The position numbers and the translations under genes are program-made. From contig CM059580.1 in assembly GCA_030386875.1 (NCBI GenBank), forward strand, positions 744,001-808,000: DNA of 64,000 bases, written 5' to 3'. Shown here in pieces: positions 38,601-51,146 of this stretch; position 1 is the stretch's first letter; every line of letters starts with the position of its first letter. The notes beneath the pieces are model-generated. The model saw only the letters and a list, made by a program, of their open reading frames with translations, was not told where the DNA came from and did not search any database. Source of the stretch: Morinoia aosen. Lineage: Eukaryota > Arthropoda > Malacostraca > Amphipoda > Talitridae.

Positions 38601-41600
38601 AGTGACACAATACAGACACTGTACAACATCTGCACAAATTGCGACACCTTCACCAACAGTGACACAATACAGACACTGTACAACATCTGCACAAATTGAG
38701 ACACCTTCACCAACAGTGACACAATACAGACACTGTACAACATCTGCACAAATTGCAACACCTTCACCAACAGTGACACAATACAGACACTGTACAACAT
38801 CTGCACAAATTGCAACACCTTCACCAACAGTGACACAATACAGACACTGTACAACATCTGCACAAATTGAGACACCTTCACCAACAGTGACAAAATACAG
38901 ACACTGTACAACATCTGCACAAATTGCAACACCTTCACCAACAGTGACACAATACAGACACTGTACAACATCTGCACAAATTGCAACACCTTCACCAACA
39001 GTGACACAATACAGACACTGTACAACATCTGCACAAATTGAGACACCTTCACCAACAGTGACACAATACAGACACTGTACAACATCTGCACAAATTGCAA
39101 CACCTTCACCAACAGTGACACAATACAGACACTGTACAACATCTGCACAAATTGCAACACCTTCACCAACAGTGACACAATACAGACACTGTACAACATC
39201 TGCACAAATTGAGACACCTTCACCAACAGTGACACAATACAGACACTGTACAACATCTGCACAAATTGCAACACCTTCACCAACAGTGACACAATACAGA
39301 CACTGTACAACATCTGCACAAATTGCGACACCTTCACCAACAGTGACACAATACAGACACTGTACAACATCTGCACGAATTGCGACACCTTCACCAACAG
39401 TGACACAATACAGACACTGTACAACATCTGCACAAATTGAGACACCTTCACCAACAGTGACACAATACAGACACTGTACAACATCTGCACAAATTGCGAC
39501 ACCTTCACCAACAGTGACACAATACAGACACTGTACAACATCTGCACAAATTGCGACACCTTCACCAACAGTGACACAATACAGACACTGTACAACATCT
39601 GCACAAATTGAGACACCTTCACCAACAGTGACACAATACAGACAATGTACAACATCTGCACAAATTGAGACACCTTCACCAACAGTGACACAATACAGAC
39701 ACTGTACAACATCTGCACAAATTGCGACACCTTCACCAACAGTGACACAATACAGACACTGTACAACATCTGCACAAATTGCAACACCTTCACCAACAGT
39801 GACACAATACAGACACTGTACAACATCTGCACAAATTGAGACACCTTCACCAACAGTGACACAATACAGACACTGTACAACATCTGCACAAATTGAGACA
39901 CCTTCACCAACAGTGACACAATACAGACACTGTACAACATCTGCACAAATTGCAACACCTTCACCAACAGTGACACAATACAGACACTGTACAACATCTG
40001 CACAAATTGCAACACCTTCACCAACAGTGACACAATACAGACACTGTACAACATCTGCACAAATTGCAACACCTTCACCAACAGTGACACAATACAGACA
40101 CTGTACAACATCTGCACAAATTGAGACACCTTCACCAACAGTGACACAATACAGACACTGTACAACATCTGCACAAATTGCAACACCTTCACCAACAGTG
40201 ACACAATACAGACACTGTACAACATCTGCACAAATTGCGACACCCTCACCAACAGTGACACAATACAGACACTGAACAACATCTGCACAAATTGCGACAC
40301 CTTCACCAACAGTGACACAATACAGACACTGTACAACATCTGCACAAATTGCGACACCTTCACCAACAGTGACACAATACAGACACTGTACAACATCTGC
40401 ACAAATTGCGACACCTTCACCAACAGTGACACAATACAGACACTGTACAACATCTGCACAAATTGCGACACCTTCACCAACAGTGACACAATACAGACAC
40501 TGTACAACATCTGCACAAATTGAGACACCTTCACCAACAGTGACACAATACAGACACTGTACAACATCTGCACAAATTGCAACACCTTCACCAACAGTGA
40601 CACAATACAGACACTGTACAACATCTGCACAAATTGCGACACCTTCACCAACAGTGACACAATACAGACACTGTACAACATCTGCACAAATTGCAACACC
40701 TTCACCAACAGTGACACAATACAGACACTGTACAACATCTGCACAAATTGAGACACCTTCACCAACAGTGACACAATACAGACACTGTACAACATCTGCA
40801 CAAATTGCAACACCTTCACCAACAGTGACACAATACAGACACTGTACAACATCTGCACGAATTGCGACACCTTCACCAACAGTGACACAATACAGACACT
40901 GTACAACATCTGCACAAATTGCAACACCTTCACCAACAGTGACACAATACAGACACTGTACAACATCTGCACAAATTGAGACACCTTCACCAACAGTGAC
41001 ACAATACAGACACTGTACAACATCTGCACAAATTGCAACACCTTCACCAACAGTGACACAATACAGACACTGTACAACATCTGCACAAATTGCAACACCT
41101 TCACCAACAGTGACACAATACAGACACTGTACAACATCTGCACAAATTGCAACACCTTCACCAACAGTGACACAATACAGACACTGTACAACATCTGCAC
41201 AAATTGCAACACCTTCACCAACAGTGACACAATACAGACACTGTACAACATCTGCACAAATTGCGACACCCTCACCAACAGTGACACAATACAGACACTG
41301 TACAACATCTTCACAAATTGCAACACCTTCACCAACAGTGACACAATACAGACACTGTACAACATCTGCACAAATTGCAACACCTTCACCAACAGTGACA
41401 CAATACAGACACTGTACAACATCTGCACAAATTGCGACACCTTCACCAACAGTGACACAATACAGACACTGTACAACATCTGCACAAATTGCAACACCTT
41501 CACCAACAGTGACACAATACAGACACTGTACAACATCTGCACAAATTGCAACACCTTCACCAACAGTGACACAATACAGACACTGTACAACATCTGCACA

Positions 41601-44600
41601 AATTGCAACACCTTCACCAACAGTGACACAATACAGACACTGTACAACATCTGCACAAATTGCAACACCTTCACCAACAGTGACACAATACAGACACTGT
41701 ACAACATCTGCACAAATTGCGACACCCTCACCAACAGTGACACAATACAGACACTGTACAACATCTGCACAAATTGCGACACCTTCACCAACAGTGACAC
41801 AATACAGACACTGTACAACATCTGCACAAATTGCAACACCTTCACCAACAGTGACACAATACAGACACTGTACAACATCTGCACAAATTGCAACACCTTC
41901 ACCAACAGTGACACAATACAGACACTGTACAACATCTGCACAAATTGCGACACCTTCACCAACAGTGACACAATACAGACACTGTACAACATCTGCACAA
42001 ATTGCAACACCTTCACCAACAGTGACACAATACAGACACTGTACAACATCTGCACAAATTGCGACACCTTCACCAACAGTGACACAATACAGACACTGTA
42101 CAACATCTGCACAAATTGCGACACCTTCACCAACAGTGACACAATACAGACACTGTACAACATCTGCACAAATTGAGACACCTTCACCAACAGTGACACA
42201 ATACAGACACTGTACAACATCTGCACAAATTGCAACACCTTCACCAACAGTGACACAATACAGACACTGTACAACATCTGCACAAATTGCAACACCTTCA
42301 CCAACAGTGACACAATACAGACACTGTACAACATCTGCACAAATTGAGACACCTTCACCAACAGTGACAAAATACAGACACTGTACAACATCTGCACAAA
42401 TTGCAACACCTTCACCAACAGTGACACAATACAGACACTGTACAACATCTGCACAAATTGCAACACCTTCACCAACAGTGACACAATACAGACACTGTAC
42501 AACATCTGCACAAATTGAGACACCTTCACCAACAGTGACACAATACAGACACTGTACAACATCTGCACAAATTGCAACACCTTCACCAACAGTGACACAA
42601 TACAGACACTGTACAACATCTGCACAAATTGCAACACCTTCACCAACAGTGACACAATACAGACACTGTACAACATCTGCACAAATTGCGACACCTTCAC
42701 CAACAGTGACACAATACAGACACTGTACAACATCTGCACAAATTGCAACACCTTCACCAACAGTGACACAATACAGACACTGTACAACATCTGCACAAAT
42801 TGCGACACCTTCACCAACAGTGACACAATACAGACACTGTACAACATCTGCACGAATTGCGACACCTTCACCAACAGTGACACAATACAGACACTGTACA
42901 ACATCTGCACAAATTGAGACACCTTCACCAACAGTGACACAATACAGACACTGTACAACATCTGCACAAATTGCGACACCTTCACCAACAGTGACACAAT
43001 ACAGACACTGTACAACATCTGCACAAATTGCGACACCTTCACCAACAGTGACACAATACAGACACTGTACAACATCTGCACAAATTGAGACACCTTCACC
43101 AACAGTGACACAATACAGACAATGTACAACATCTGCACAAATTGAGACACCTTCACCAACAGTGACACAATACAGACACTGTACAACATCTGCACAAATT
43201 GCGACACCTTCACCAACAGTGACACAATACAGACACTGTACAACATCTGCACAAATTGCAACACCTTCACCAACAGTGACACAATACAGACACTGTACAA
43301 CATCTGCACAAATTGAGACACCTTCACCAACAGTGACACAATACAGACACTGTACAACATCTGCACAAATTGAGACACCTTCACCAACAGTGACACAATA
43401 CAGACACTGTACAACATCTGCACAAATTGCAACACCTTCACCAACAGTGACACAATACAGACACTGTACAACATCTGCACGAATTGCGACACCTTCACCA
43501 ACAGTGACACAATACAGACACTGTACAACATCTGCACAAATTGCAACACCTTCACCAACAGTGACACAATACAGACACTGTACAACATCTGCACAAATTG
43601 CAACACCTTCACCAACAGTGACACAATACAGACACTGTACAACATCTGCACAAATTGCGACACCTTCACCAACAGTGACACAATACAGACACTGTACAAC
43701 ATCTGCACAAATTGCAACACCTTCACCAACAGTGACACAATACAGACACTGTACAACATCTGCACAAATTGCAACACCTTCACCAACAGTGACACAATAC
43801 AGACACTGTACAACATCTGCACAAATTACAACACCTTCACCAACAGTGACACAATACAGACACTGTACAACATCTGCACAAATTGCAACACCTTCACCAA
43901 CAGTGACACAATACAGACACTGTACAACATCTGCACAAATTGCAACACCTTCACCAACAGTGACACAATACAGACACTGTACACCATCTGCACAAATTGC
44001 AACACCTTCACCAACAGTGACACAATACAGACACTGTACAACATCTGCACAAATTGAGACACCTTCACCAACAGTGACACAATACAGACACTGTACAACA
44101 TCTGCACAAATTGCGACACCTTCACCAACAGTGACACAATACAGACACTGTACAAGATCTGCACAAATTGCAACACCTTCACCAACAGTGACACAATACA
44201 GACACTGTACAACATCTGCACAAATTGCAACACCTTCACCAACAGTGACACAATACAGACACTGTACAACATCTGCACAAATTGGGACACCTTCACCAAC
44301 AGTGACACAATACAGACACTGTACAACATCTGCACAAATTGCAACACCTTCACCAACAGTGACAATACAGAATCTGTACAACATCTGCACAAATTGCAAC
44401 ACCTTCACCAACAGTGACACAATACAGACACTGTACAACATCTGCACAAATTGCAACACCTTCACCAACAGTGACACAATACAGACACTGTACAACATCT
44501 GCACAAATTGCAACACCTTCACCAACAGTGACACAATACAGACACTGTACAACATCTGCACAAATTGAGACACCTTCACCAACAGTGACACAATACAGAC

Positions 44601-47600
44601 ACTGTACAACATCTGCACAAATTACAACACCTTCACCAACAGTGACACAATACAGACACTGTACAACATCTGCACAAATTGCGACACCTTCACCAACAGT
44701 GACACAATACAGACACTGTACAAAATCTGCACAAATTGCGACATCTTCACCAACAGTGACACAATACAGACACTGTACAACATCTGCACAAATTGAGACA
44801 CCTTCACCAACAGTGACACAATACAGACACTGTACAACATCTGCACAAATTGAGACACCTTCACCAACAGTGACACAATACAGACACTGTACAACATCTG
44901 CACAAATTGAGACACCTTCACCAACAGTGACACAATACAGACACTGTACAACATCTGCACAAATTGAGACACCTTCACCAACAGTGACACAATACAGACA
45001 CTGTACAACATCTGCACAAATTGCAACACCTTCACCAACAGTGACACAATACAGACACTGTACAACATCTGCACAAATTGCAACACCTTCACCAACAGTG
45101 ACACAATACAGACACTGTACAACATCTGCACAAATTGGGACACCTTCACCAACAGTGACACAATACAGACACTGTACAACATCTGCACAAATTGCGACAC
45201 CTTCACCAACAATGACACAATACAGACACTGTACAACATCTGCACAAATTGGGACACCTTCACCAACAGTGACACAATACAGACACTGTACAACATCTGC
45301 ACAAATTGGGACACCTTCACCAACAGTGACACAATACAGACACTGTACAACATCTGCACAAATTGGGACACCTTCACCAACAGTGACACAATACAGACAC
45401 TGTACAACATCTGCACAAATTGGGACACCTTCACCAACAGTGACACAATACAGACACCGTACAACATCTGCACAAATTGCGACACCTTCACCAACAGTGA
45501 CACAATACAGACACTGTACAACATCTGCACAAATTGCGACACCTTCACCAACAGTGACACAATACAGACACTGTACAACATCTGCACAAATTGCAACACC
45601 TTCACCAACAGTGACACAATACAGACACTGTACAACATCTGCACAAATTGCGACACCTTCACCAACAGTGACACAATACAGACACTGTACAACATCTGCA
45701 CAAATTGCAACACCTTCACCAACAGTGACACAATACAGACACTGTACAACATCGGCACAAATTGCGACACCTTCACCAACAGTGACACAATACAGACACT
45801 GTACAACATCTGCACAAATTGAGACACCTTCACCAACAATGACACAATACAGACACTGTACAACATCTGCACAAATTGCGGCACCTTCACCAACAGTGAC
45901 ACAATACAGACACTGTACAACATCTGCACAAATTGAGACACCTTCACCAACAGTGACACAATACAGACACTGTACAACATCTGCACAAATTGCGACACCT
46001 TCACCAACAGTGACACAATACAGACACTGTACAACATCTGCACAAATTGCGACACCTTCACCAACAGTGACACAATACAGACACTGTACAACATCTGCAC
46101 AAATTGCAACACCTTCACCAACAGTGACACAATACAGACACTGTACAACATCTGCACAAATTGCGACACCTTCACCAACAGTGACACAATACAGACACTG
46201 TACAACATCTGCACAAATTGCAACACCTTCACCAACAGTGACACAATACAGACACTGTACAACATCTGCACAAATTGCAACACCTTCACCAACAGTGACA
46301 CAATACAGACACTGTACAACATCTGCACAAATTGCAACACCTTCACCAACAGTGACACAATACAGACACTGTACAACATCTGCACAAATTGCGACACCCT
46401 CACCAACAGTGACACAATACAGACACTGTACAACATCTGCACAAATTGCAACACCTTCACCAACAGTGACACAATACAGACACTGTACAACATCTGCACC
46501 AATTGCAACACCTTCACCAACAGTAACACAATACAGACACTGTACAAAATCTGCACAAATTGCGACACCTTCACCAACAGTGACACAATACAGACACTGT
46601 ACAACATCTGCACAAATTGCAACACCTTCACCAACAGTGACACAATACAGACACTGTACAACATCTGCACAAATTGCGACACCTTCACCAACAGTGACAC
46701 AATACAGACACTGTACAACATCTGCACAAATTGCAACACCTTCACCAACAGTGACACAATACAGACACTGTACAACATCTGCACAAATTGCAACACCTTC
46801 ACCAACAGAGACACAATACAGACACTGTACAACATCTGCACAAATTGCGACACCCTCACCAACAGTGACACAATACAGACACTGTACAACATCTGCACAA
46901 ATTGCGACACCTTCACCAACAGTGACACAATACAGACACTGTACAACATCTGCACAAATTGCGACACCTTCACCAACAGTGACACAATACAGACACTGTA
47001 CAACATCTGCACAAATTGCAACACCTTCACCAACAGTGACACAATACAGACACTGTACAACATCTGCACAAATTGCAACACCTTCACCAACAGTGACACA
47101 ATACAGACACTGTACAACATCTGCACAAATTGCAACACCTTCACCAACAGTGACACAATACAGACACTGTACAACATCTGCACAAATTGCGACACCTTCA
47201 CCAACAGTGACACAATACAGACACTGTACAACATCTGCACAAATTGCAACACCTTCACCAACAGTGACACAATACAGACACTGTACAACATCTGCACAAA
47301 TTGCAACACCTTCACCAACAGTGACACAATACAGACACTGTACAACATCTGCACAAATTGCGACACCTTCACCAACAGTGACACAATACAGACACTGTAC
47401 AACATCTGCACGAATTGCGACACCTTCACCAACAGTGACACAATACAGACACTGTACAACATCTGCACAAATTGAGACACCTTCACCAACAGTGACACAA
47501 TACAGACACTGTACAACATCTGCACAAATTGCAACACCTTCACCAACAGTGACACAATACAGACACTGTACAACATCTGCACAAATTGAGACACCTTCAC

Positions 47601-48149
47601 CAACAGTGACACAATACAGACACTGTACAACATCTGCACAAATTGCAACACCTTCACCAACAGTGACACAATACAGACACTGTACAACATCTGCACAAAT
47701 TGCAACACCTTCACCAACAGTGACACAATACAGACACTGTACAACATCTGCACAAATTGCAACACCTTCACCAACAGTGACACAATACAGACACTGTACA
47801 ACATCTGCACAAATTGCAACACCTTCACCAACAGTGACACAATACAGGCACTGTACAACATCTGCACAAATTGCAACACCTTCACCAACAGTGACACAAT
47901 ACAGACACTGTACAACATCTGCACAAATTGAGACACCCTCACCAACAGTGACACAATACAGACACTGTACAACATCTGCACAAATTGAGACACCCTCACC
48001 AACAGTGACACAATACAGACACTGTACAACATCTGCACAAATTGAGACACCCTCACCAACAGTGACACAATACAGACACTGTACAACATCTGCACAAATT
48101 GAGACACCCTCACCAACAGTGACACAATACAGACACTGTACAACATCTT
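29672..48149. repeat. 57-bp giant satellite, about 324 copies (18.5 kb)
   Basis: Unit of 57 bp: ACACCTTCACCAACAGTGAC, ACAATACAGACACTGTACAA, CATCTGCACAAATTGCG. Most variation is at ATTG(CG/CA/AG/GG)ACA, GCACAA/GCACGA and CCTTCACC/CCCTCACC. The period is 3 x 19, so one plus frame reads TQYRHCTTSAQIATPSPTV for thousands of bases. It is broken only by TGT-to-TGA changes near 33419 and 40273, two 7-bp insertions (near 37003 and 37352) and a small deletion near 44364. Two minus frames (CVTVGEGVAICADVVQCLY; SLLVKVSQFVQMLYSVCIV) stay open even longer. No promoter, splice or start context is seen; I read this as satellite DNA, not a gene. Confidence 0.96.
33418..43130. repeat. Triplicated higher-order block inside the 57-bp satellite
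   Basis: Rare unit variants recur in the same order at fixed spacing: TGACAAAATA at 35511, 38888 and 42365; CATCTTCACA near 34452, 37830 and 41307; GACAATGTAC near 36265, 39642 and 43119. Spacings are 3,377 bp (59 units plus 14) and 3,477 bp (61 units). The stop-creating CACTGAAC variant at 33418 and 40272 is 6,854 bp apart, 120 units plus 14. The extra 14 bp equals the two 7-bp insertions near 37.0 and 37.35 kb. Confidence 0.85.
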
Positions 48150-49115
48150 CAAACTCACTAGAAAAAAGACTAAAAACCGAGTGACTAGGAACGTTCGCGT
48201 GAGCCCCAAAACAACAGCTAGGCCTAGCTGATTTTTTATAGGCGTAGGAGGCATGTACGTGACATGCATGTGATGAGCGTGTGGTGGTGTGTGGTGTGTG
48301 TGGTGTGTTCACCACACCGTGTGTTCGTGTGATGACTTCCATGCACCACTTCACTATAGCACCTGCAATGGTATTTATAACCTCATGTGCGACGTGACCC
48401 ACCGGTGGTCACTGAGGGGATTTTCATAATGCTACTGACCCACTAGCAGACTAACCAAATTGCAATCACTACTTAACTAAAGCTGAATGTAGGCGCGGTC
48501 CATTTAGCGTTCGTTATTTCCAAAGTTGGTCTGGAAAATGAAGTCTAATTTAAATTGAATAGTGAACTTAAGTTTGCCCCGCCTGCCCTGCCTCTGACGT
48601 CAGAACGGCTCTGGTGCCGTTTGTATATTGGATAGAAAGTTATGTTCCGTAGATACCTCAACAATTTACTCGGATCTTTTGATAAAAAAATCTCCCAGCC
48701 TGAACAGATCACATTTTCGTCACATTTCGTTCTAACACTTCATACATTGGCCGCTCACTTGAAATACTGAATAGGAAATGATGAATTCACGCTGAAATGC
48801 TTCAAATGCTGAATGGCGGCTGCAGATATCATCAGGATTAGTTCTGGCTCGTTTGCGACGCGTTACGAGGGTTACCAACTGCCATTTTTTGAAGCTCGTT
48901 TACTTCTCTTTGTGTGAGGCTTGTGTTGGTGCGGGACTTGTGTACATTACGTGTGTGTGTGTGTGTGTGTGTGGTTTGGTTACGTTAAAGCCTGTATGTG
49001 TACGCTTACATGGGGCTCATAGATATACGGCTGTATAGCTACGCAAGGTTTCATATATATATATATATATATATAAATATATATATACATACACATGTCT
49101 GCATGCATACATGTA
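48150..49115. other. Unassigned spacer
   Basis: No gene recognised. It includes a short GTGTGGTGT tract (48280-48310), a perfect CRE palindrome TGACGTCA at 48595-48602, a (GT)n run near 48950-48972 and a (TA)n run at about 49053-49090 just left of the mobile element. Confidence 0.5.
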
Positions 49116-49949
49116 TGAAGGGAGTTTCAGAACAAGAGGTACAAAACAGCACACAAGCAGGAAGTGGCCGACACCAAAAGCTTTTTCCTCTGAAATTTTT
49201 CGAAAAAATCGCGTTTTTGAGATATTAGCTGTTCATTGTTTTAAAACAAATAAATTAATGGCACAAGTACCCAGCAAAATTACTGGACCTCACATTATGC
49301 CCTCGTCTCCCAGCGGGAGTAATTACAGTGTTGTTTTAGAAGAAGTACTTCCCGAGTTACTCGAAGATCTACCACTTACAATAAGAATAATTCTTTATAT
49401 GCAACAAAAAGAAGATACAACAAGAAGAAGAATGTGGTTCCAGCGTGATGACGCTCCTGCACACTACCATATCAGTGTCCGAAATTACCTGAATGGTCAA
49501 TTTCCTGATAGGTGGATCGGGCAAATTGATTCTGTTGCAAGGCCTCCTAGATCTCCTGACATGACCACTCGATTTCATTTTTGGGGACACATGAAGAGCC
49601 TTGTTTATGCTACACCCACCGAGTCCGAGGGAAATCTCGTGGCCAGGATTGCAGCGGCTGCTGGCCAGATACCTAAATGCCAGACGTGTTCCTTATATCC
49701 GGCAGTCGTTAGGGCTAAAATTTGAAAGGTGCATTGATGCAGGTGGAACACATTTGAAACTTTTGTAAGGAAATTCAAAAGATCCATTGCGAGTAATTAT
49801 GTAATTATATTTCACCCTTTAAAACAATAAACCGCTATTATCTCAAAAACCCGAATTTTTTCGAAAAATTTCATGGAAGAATAAATATTTATTTGATCAT
49901 TTTCTACTGGGCGTGAAATTCTGTACTTCTTGCTCTGAAACTTTCTGCA
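49116..49949 (+). mobile_element. Internally deleted Tc1/mariner-type element with long TIRs
   Basis: An 834-bp element flanked by TA dinucleotides (49114-49115 and 49950-49951). Its ends are inverted repeats of about 120 bp: left GTTTCAGAACAAGAGGTAC, right (reverse complement) GTTTCAGAGCAAGAAGTAC, continuing through GAAATTTTTCGAAAAAAT and GAGATA(T/A)TAGC. Inside is a transposase relic. TA target duplication and TIRs place it in the Tc1/mariner superfamily. The TIRs are long for this superfamily. It is related to the element at 60454-61081. Confidence 0.85.
49255..49726 (+). pseudogene. Tc1/mariner-type transposase fragment
   Basis: The open frame contains LPELLEDLPLTIR, MWFQRDDAPAHY and VRNYLNGQFPDRWIG, then RPPRSPDMT and FWGHMKSLVYATP. 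In related DDE transposases WFQ.D.AP.HY holds the second catalytic Asp, retained here. The third lies just after RSPDLTP in a PLDFFLWG-like segment, which here reads TTRFHFWG and so lacks the Asp. The N-terminal DNA-binding domain and first catalytic Asp are missing. After LVARIAAAAGQIP the frame degenerates. Domestication is unlikely given the missing catalytic residues and the intact TIR context. Confidence 0.85.
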
Positions 49950-49951
49950 TA

Positions 49952-50370
49952 TTCAAACTCATGTCTGTGTGCATACATATATATGTACACATCGATTTAT
50001 TTACATGGTATTTCATAAAAATTTCCTCACACTTCGAATGACGATAAAAATATCATTTATGAATATAGAGTCAAATGGAATAACTTTAAATATAGTAGGC
50101 AAACGTAATTGTAGAATCATGTAAAAAAATTCAAATAGATGACCACATATGTCCAGACACGCTGATGACGCGCACCAAGGGATGTGCAAACGTCACGTGA
50201 GAGGTCGATGGCAACATCGCGACGTTGTCACCCAATTTCTAATTTCAATGCAATGGTCTTCCAATGATATTTGAAAACAAACTTCCTCTCTTCCACGCTA
50301 AGTTGATTTTCTTCAGGGCTGCGATCAATTAAATATACCTGCAATGATGGATTAATTATAAGAAAGCTTT
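49952..50370. other. Unassigned AT-rich spacer
   Basis: No gene or repeat recognised. Confidence 0.5.
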
Positions 50371-50690
50371 AGCCTCCCTTTACCGCAACAAAGATGCTGT
50401 TCAAAGAGAGGAAGGATGAACGCACCATTTAGTATGGAGTTAGGGGAACGCGGAATCTATGCACAAGGTGCACAAAAACAGGAAGCTGTGAAAAGAAGTT
50501 CATGAAACAAGATAAAAGTTGAAGAAGAAAGTAGTAGGTGCTGAAAACAGGGCAGCAGTGAACCAAAAAAAAGATGGTCCGTAACAAAACAAAAACCTAT
50601 TCTATTTGAACAAAAACAGAGCCTACCTAACCTTTAGCTCGAGACCTCACATAATCTCCCTGAGAGCGCTGATTCCCATAGACACAATAG
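50371..50690 (+). repeat. Dispersed repeat family R1, most complete copy
   Basis: About 320 bp from TAGCCTCCCTTTACCGC through GGAATCTATGCACAAGGTGC and AGTAGTAGGTGCTGAAAA to GAGACCTCACATAATC and GAGAGCGCTGATTCCC. It is the uninterrupted reference for the copies at 22.7-23.3 and 26.5 kb. No TIRs or coding capacity seen. Confidence 0.75.
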
Positions 50691-51146
50691 TTGCGTCCTC
50701 CTGAGGGGATATACCTACATTATTGAAAAAAACGCATTTTAAAGACAGTCAACGTGTGAGTACATTTATTGAGACACCCTGGATATATATCTTCTGCATA
50801 ACACGCATAAATAATTATTAAACGTGTCCTAAATCCTCAACTAATAATCCTCAATCAATATCAAAATGCAATTTCCGTGGTAAAAATTTGATTCATTTAT
50901 TTTGTGTATCCCATTTGATGCAGGAGTTTATGATGTAAATTTTGTTTCAAAACTAATTCAATTTCATGCTACATTTCAGGTATTCAGAAAATATGAATAC
51001 TCACCGGCCTTCGTTACATATCTTACGACTCAGCTATTCAGTGTGTTATAGATAGACAAATTCACAAGTTTCGTTATCTGTATCACAACACAAGCCGCCA
51101 GTAAATCAACCCTGAGAGTGGACCCGAAACCAGAGAACACTTCAAA
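50691..51146 (+). other. Upstream region / probable 5' UTR of the 51-58 kb gene
   Basis: AT-rich sequence. A pyrimidine-rich stretch ending ACATTTCAG (AG at 50978-50979) could be a 3' splice site for a 5' UTR exon beginning near 50980. An in-frame TAA at 51102-51104 bounds the coding frame upstream of the ATG at 51147. No TATA box or initiator can be assigned with confidence. Confidence 0.35.

Noticed and set aside
29650..48402. Minus-strand open frames of 1,350-2,571 codons and matching plus-strand frames
   Set aside because: All follow from a stop-free 57-bp unit divisible by 3; several incompatible frames are equally open.
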